DNA of 8,743 bases from Candidatus Dadabacteria bacterium. GTDB lineage: Bacteria; Bdellovibrionota_C; UBA2361; J135. The notes under the pieces were generated by a model. It did not search any database. It was given only the letters and a program-made list of their open reading frames with translations, and was not told where the DNA came from. A program made the position numbers and the translations under genes. This document shows, one piece after another, positions 6,698-8,743 of the stretch (its first letter is position 1; each line of letters opens with the position of its first letter). The DNA lies in assembly GCA_003694225.1 (NCBI GenBank), contig RFKT01000305.1:1-8743 (forward strand). Direction: 5' to 3'.

Positions 6698-7333
6698 ATG
6701 GAAAAGCTCCTTTTAACTATATTGGCGTTTTTATGTTTGAACGGCATTGCTGCTGCACAGGATATATACTCATGGACCGATGAGCATGGAGTTGTGCACT
6801 ACTCAACCAAGAAGGGCTCTTCAAACGCAAAGGTTGCAAAGCTTCCAAAGATAAACAGGGGCGAATATAAACTTGAAGGATATAGAGAGACCGCTTCGCC
6901 GGACACTGGTGGGAGAAATGTTGATACGGCTGCCAAAGGCGGGACCGAGGATACTTCTTGCGATTCGCACGGAGGAATTGATTGCGCTGCCGGGAAGGAC
7001 TCAGACGGTTCTGTTATATGCTCTGATGGGTATAAGGGCGCTACAGCCCGGTACAAATTTGAGTGCAGCAGAACGAGGCTTAGGATAGCGGATGTATCGA
7101 TGTCGAAGGCAAACGGTTCTGTTACGGTTTATGTAAGGAATGAAAGGTCTGTTACCGCAAAAAATCCGATTGTCACATATCACGGAGGTTACCGCACATC
7201 TATAAGGCTTTATGGCCCCAGTGAGATTAAGCCGTATGAGATGGCGCAGTTTAGGATAGGAGCATTAAAGCTGGGGAAAAACCCGTCGCTTGGAAAATCT
7301 AAATTTTCAGTAACATGTGATAATTGCTCTTAA
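6698..7333 (+). CDS. secreted DUF4124 protein with cysteine-rich module
   Basis: 211 residues from ATG 6698, which begins a standard signal peptide: Lys3, hydrophobic core 4-17, then AAA with predicted cleavage at 20/21. An in-frame TTG at 6656 would add a non-signal extension; the ribosome binding site is weak in either case. Immediately after cleavage, DIYSWTDEHGVVHYST (22-37) is the DUF4124 signature of exported proteobacterial-type proteins. A Gly/Thr-rich linker follows, then a cysteine module with Cys88, Cys96, Cys108 and Cys123 containing the phrases HGGIDC and DSDGSVICSDG. Residues about 125-200 look like a beta-rich domain (VTVYVRNERSVTAKNPIV), and the chain ends CDNCS. The paired cysteines suggest disulfides in the periplasm or outside. 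It stands alone between the response regulator (158 bp away) and the convergent fcl, with its own candidate promoter. No molecular function is known to me. Confidence 0.8.
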   Translation: MEKLLLTILAFLCLNGIAAAQDIYSWTDEHGVVHYSTKKGSSNAKVAKLPKINRGEYKLEGYRETASPDTGGRNVDTAAKGGTEDTSCDSHGGIDCAAGKDSDGSVICSDGYKGATARYKFECSRTRLRIADVSMSKANGSVTVYVRNERSVTAKNPIVTYHGGYRTSIRLYGPSEIKPYEMAQFRIGALKLGKNPSLGKSKFSVTCDNCS

Positions 7334-7336
7334 TCA

Positions 7337-7416
7337 ATTTCAGCAATCAGCACTAGAGAGCTGAAAGCAGCAAGCAGAAAGCTGCTCTCTGATCCCGATT
7401 CTCTTGATTTCAGCAA
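7337..7416. repeat. cluster of short direct and inverted repeats between convergent genes
   Basis: ATTTCAGCAA occurs at 7337-7346 and again at 7407-7416, exactly 70 bp apart. TTTCAGC (7338-7344) is the reverse complement of GCTGAAA (7360-7366). AGCAGC (7366-7371) pairs with GCTGCT (7381-7386) around a 9-nt loop, and AGAGAGC (7355-7361) pairs with GCTCTCT (7384-7390). The stems overlap and exclude each other. No T-run follows, so this is not a classical intrinsic terminator, though it may serve to end transcription from both sides. The CAGC/GCTG core resembles degenerate intergenic repeats. Confidence 0.55.
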
Positions 7417-7482
7417 AATAGCCCCCGCACCTTGACTTATGGAACGCGAGTCTCTTGCCTGCAAATTGAACTTTGTGCGGTT

Positions 7483-8478
7483 CTACAGCCCATGAGGATT
7501 TGGAGCATAGGATCTGCTTATAGCCTCTCTTCTCTCTTCTTCCTCTATCCTTTCTATATTTTCCACAAACCACTTATAGGTTTCCTCGAGCCCCATAGGA
7601 AGGAGCACATTTGCTTTGAACCCTATCTCTTTTTCGGCTTTTGTAACATCTAAGCACCTACGAGGCTGGCCGTTTGGCTTAGATGTATCCCACCTAATCT
7701 CTCCTGTGTAACCAACAACTTTTTTAATGGTTTCAGCGAGCTTTTTCATGGTTATTTCCCTTCCGGCACCGATATTTATAGGTTCTGCACTTTCATATCG
7801 CTCTGCCGCAAGCCGGATAGCGCGGGCTGCATCTTCCACATATAAAAATTCCCTGCTAGGCGATCCGTCTCCCCAGAGCACTACTTCCCTCTCTCCGTTT
7901 GTTTTGGCATTGTGAAACTTTCTTATCATAGCGGGTATGACGTGGGAGGTTTCCAGATCAAAGTTGTCTTCTGGGCCATATAGGTTTACCACAAGGAGTG
8001 TTATGCCGTTAAACCCATATTGCTGCCTGTAAGCCAATAGCTGCACATATAAGGCCTTTTTTGCTATCCCGTAAGGAGCGTTTGTCTCTTCAGGGTACCC
8101 ATCCCAAAAATTCTCTTCTTTAAAAGGCACTGGGGTAAATTTGGGATAAGAGCATATTGTGCCTATGTTAACGAATTTTTTAACCCCCGCCTTTCTCGCT
8201 TCCTCTATTAGGTTTACTCCCATCATTAGGTTGTCATAGAAAAACTCACCAGGCCTCTCTTTATTTGCGCCGATTCCTCCAACCAAGGCTGCAAGGTGTA
8301 TAATTGTGTCGCAAGGTTTGTCTGCTAGTAATGCCCTTACCGCATCACGTTCTCTAAGGTCATATTCATAAGATCTGAAAGTGTGTATCTGGCTAAGGTA
8401 AGGTGCGTTTTTTTGAAGCTCCCTCACTAAATGCCTTCCAAGAAATCCGCTTGAACCTGTAATCAAAACCTTTTCCAT
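7483..8478 (-). CDS. fcl: GDP-L-fucose synthase (GDP-4-keto-6-deoxy-mannose epimerase/reductase)
   Basis: 331 residues, close to the usual 310-325. ATG 8478 is preceded by GGAGG (8490-8486) with 7 bp spacing, which rules out the in-frame upstream codon at 8550. An extended short-chain dehydrogenase: the NADP-binding TGSSGFLG (Gly8, Gly11, Gly14) opens the Rossmann fold, VGGIGANKERP follows, and the catalytic set is Thr107 (in place of Ser), Cys109, Tyr136, Lys140 and His179. These have the same numbering as in the E. coli enzyme. GTICSYPK and NAPYGIAKK are typical of this family, and DTSKPNGQPRR binds the nucleotide-sugar end. It makes GDP-L-fucose from GDP-4-keto-6-deoxymannose in the cytoplasm, for O-antigen or capsule. 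The C-terminus carries a short Glu/Arg-rich tail. No gmd (GDP-mannose 4,6-dehydratase) lies within the 265 bp upstream. Confidence 0.95.
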   Translation of the reverse strand: MEKVLITGSSGFLGRHLVRELQKNAPYLSQIHTFRSYEYDLRERDAVRALLADKPCDTIIHLAALVGGIGANKERPGEFFYDNLMMGVNLIEEARKAGVKKFVNIGTICSYPKFTPVPFKEENFWDGYPEETNAPYGIAKKALYVQLLAYRQQYGFNGITLLVVNLYGPEDNFDLETSHVIPAMIRKFHNAKTNGEREVVLWGDGSPSREFLYVEDAARAIRLAAERYESAEPINIGAGREITMKKLAETIKKVVGYTGEIRWDTSKPNGQPRRCLDVTKAEKEIGFKANVLLPMGLEETYKWFVENIERIEEEERREAISRSYAPNPHGL

Positions 8479-8743
8479 AATTCCACCTCCGCGAGAAGCG
8501 CTTTTCGACTTAAAATATAACTGTCCTTCCAGATGTTTAGATGCCGGCAAGGTCGGGGAGGCTTCATAGGGTTTTTGGCAACGCCTTTAACTCAGGATTT
8601 CTGAGATTCTATTGAATATATTGGATATTTGCTTACTAGGAGGTATATAGTTTTTTTCTCTCCGCCGCTTTTTCTATCAAATGGTGTGATAGTTTTTCAT
8701 GCAGCGAGATTAGACCGACTTTAACTACTTATCTATTTGAAGA
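8479..8743. other. non-coding region upstream of fcl
   Basis: All six frames are closed by early stops and no gene enters from the right edge. The fcl leader and promoter must lie here, but I found no pair of -35/-10 hexamers at proper spacing. TATATT on the minus strand around 8520 is a possible -10 without a -35. Two short inverted repeats occur: CTCAG/CTGAG (8591-8605, 5-nt loop) and CTATCA/TGATAG (8674-8692, 7-nt loop), the latter flanked by T-runs on the + strand. The part from about 8600 on is AT-rich. Confidence 0.6.

Noticed and set aside
7340..7573. 77-codon minus-strand frame overlapping the end of fcl
   Set aside because: It overlaps fcl in another frame and spans the repeat cluster; basic low-complexity translation, no domain.
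8570..8600. TGGCAACGCC... as a sigma-54 (-24/-12) promoter
   Set aside because: The -12 GC dinucleotide is absent at the required spacing and no gene follows on that strand.
8638..8644. AGGAGGT as ribosome binding site of a + strand gene running off the right edge
   Set aside because: No start codon at suitable distance, and nearby ATGs meet stops within a few codons.

Overview
The window looks like chromosomal DNA of a Gram-negative bacterium with lipopolysaccharide or O-antigen, type IV pili and sigma-54 control. Moderate-to-low GC, frequent ATA/AGG codons, a DUF4124 protein and NtrC-type regulation would suit Nitrospirota or a deltaproteobacterial (Desulfobacterota-like) lineage, but no rRNA or marker gene fixes the taxon. 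No tRNA, rRNA, CRISPR array, insertion sequence or phage gene was seen.

Left part (1-4091): a partial O-antigen ligase-family membrane protein runs leftward off the window edge. Diverging from it, only 14 bp away, is a small exported protein with a BamE/SmpA-like pattern. Next on the + strand come a protein with the alpha-oxoamine synthase fold (BioF/Kbl/serine palmitoyltransferase family) and, 19 bp later, a GT39-like membrane glycosyltransferase. The alpha-oxoamine synthase homologue is the most unusual item: the PLP-binding lysine is threonine and both active-site histidines are replaced, while the rest of the fold is kept. This parallels the non-catalytic LCB1/SPTLC1 subunit of eukaryotic serine palmitoyltransferase.

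Middle part (4240-6539): a complete prepilin peptidase (pilD) overlaps by 4 bp a complete sigma-54-dependent response regulator, suggesting a co-translated type IV pilus/secretion regulatory pair. Neither a histidine kinase nor a pilin is present in the window.

Right part (6540-8743): a secreted DUF4124 protein with a cysteine-rich module follows a candidate sigma-70 promoter set in nested inverted repeats. It converges on a leftward GDP-L-fucose synthase (fcl). The gap between them carries a cluster of short direct and inverted repeats. The last 265 bp hold no gene.

Taken together the genes concern the cell envelope: sugar-nucleotide synthesis (fcl), lipid-linked sugar transfer (GT39-like), O-antigen attachment or polymerisation (ligase family), pilin processing and its regulation, and two small exported proteins. 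The link between the degenerate alpha-oxoamine synthase and the neighbouring glycosyltransferase is inference from position only.
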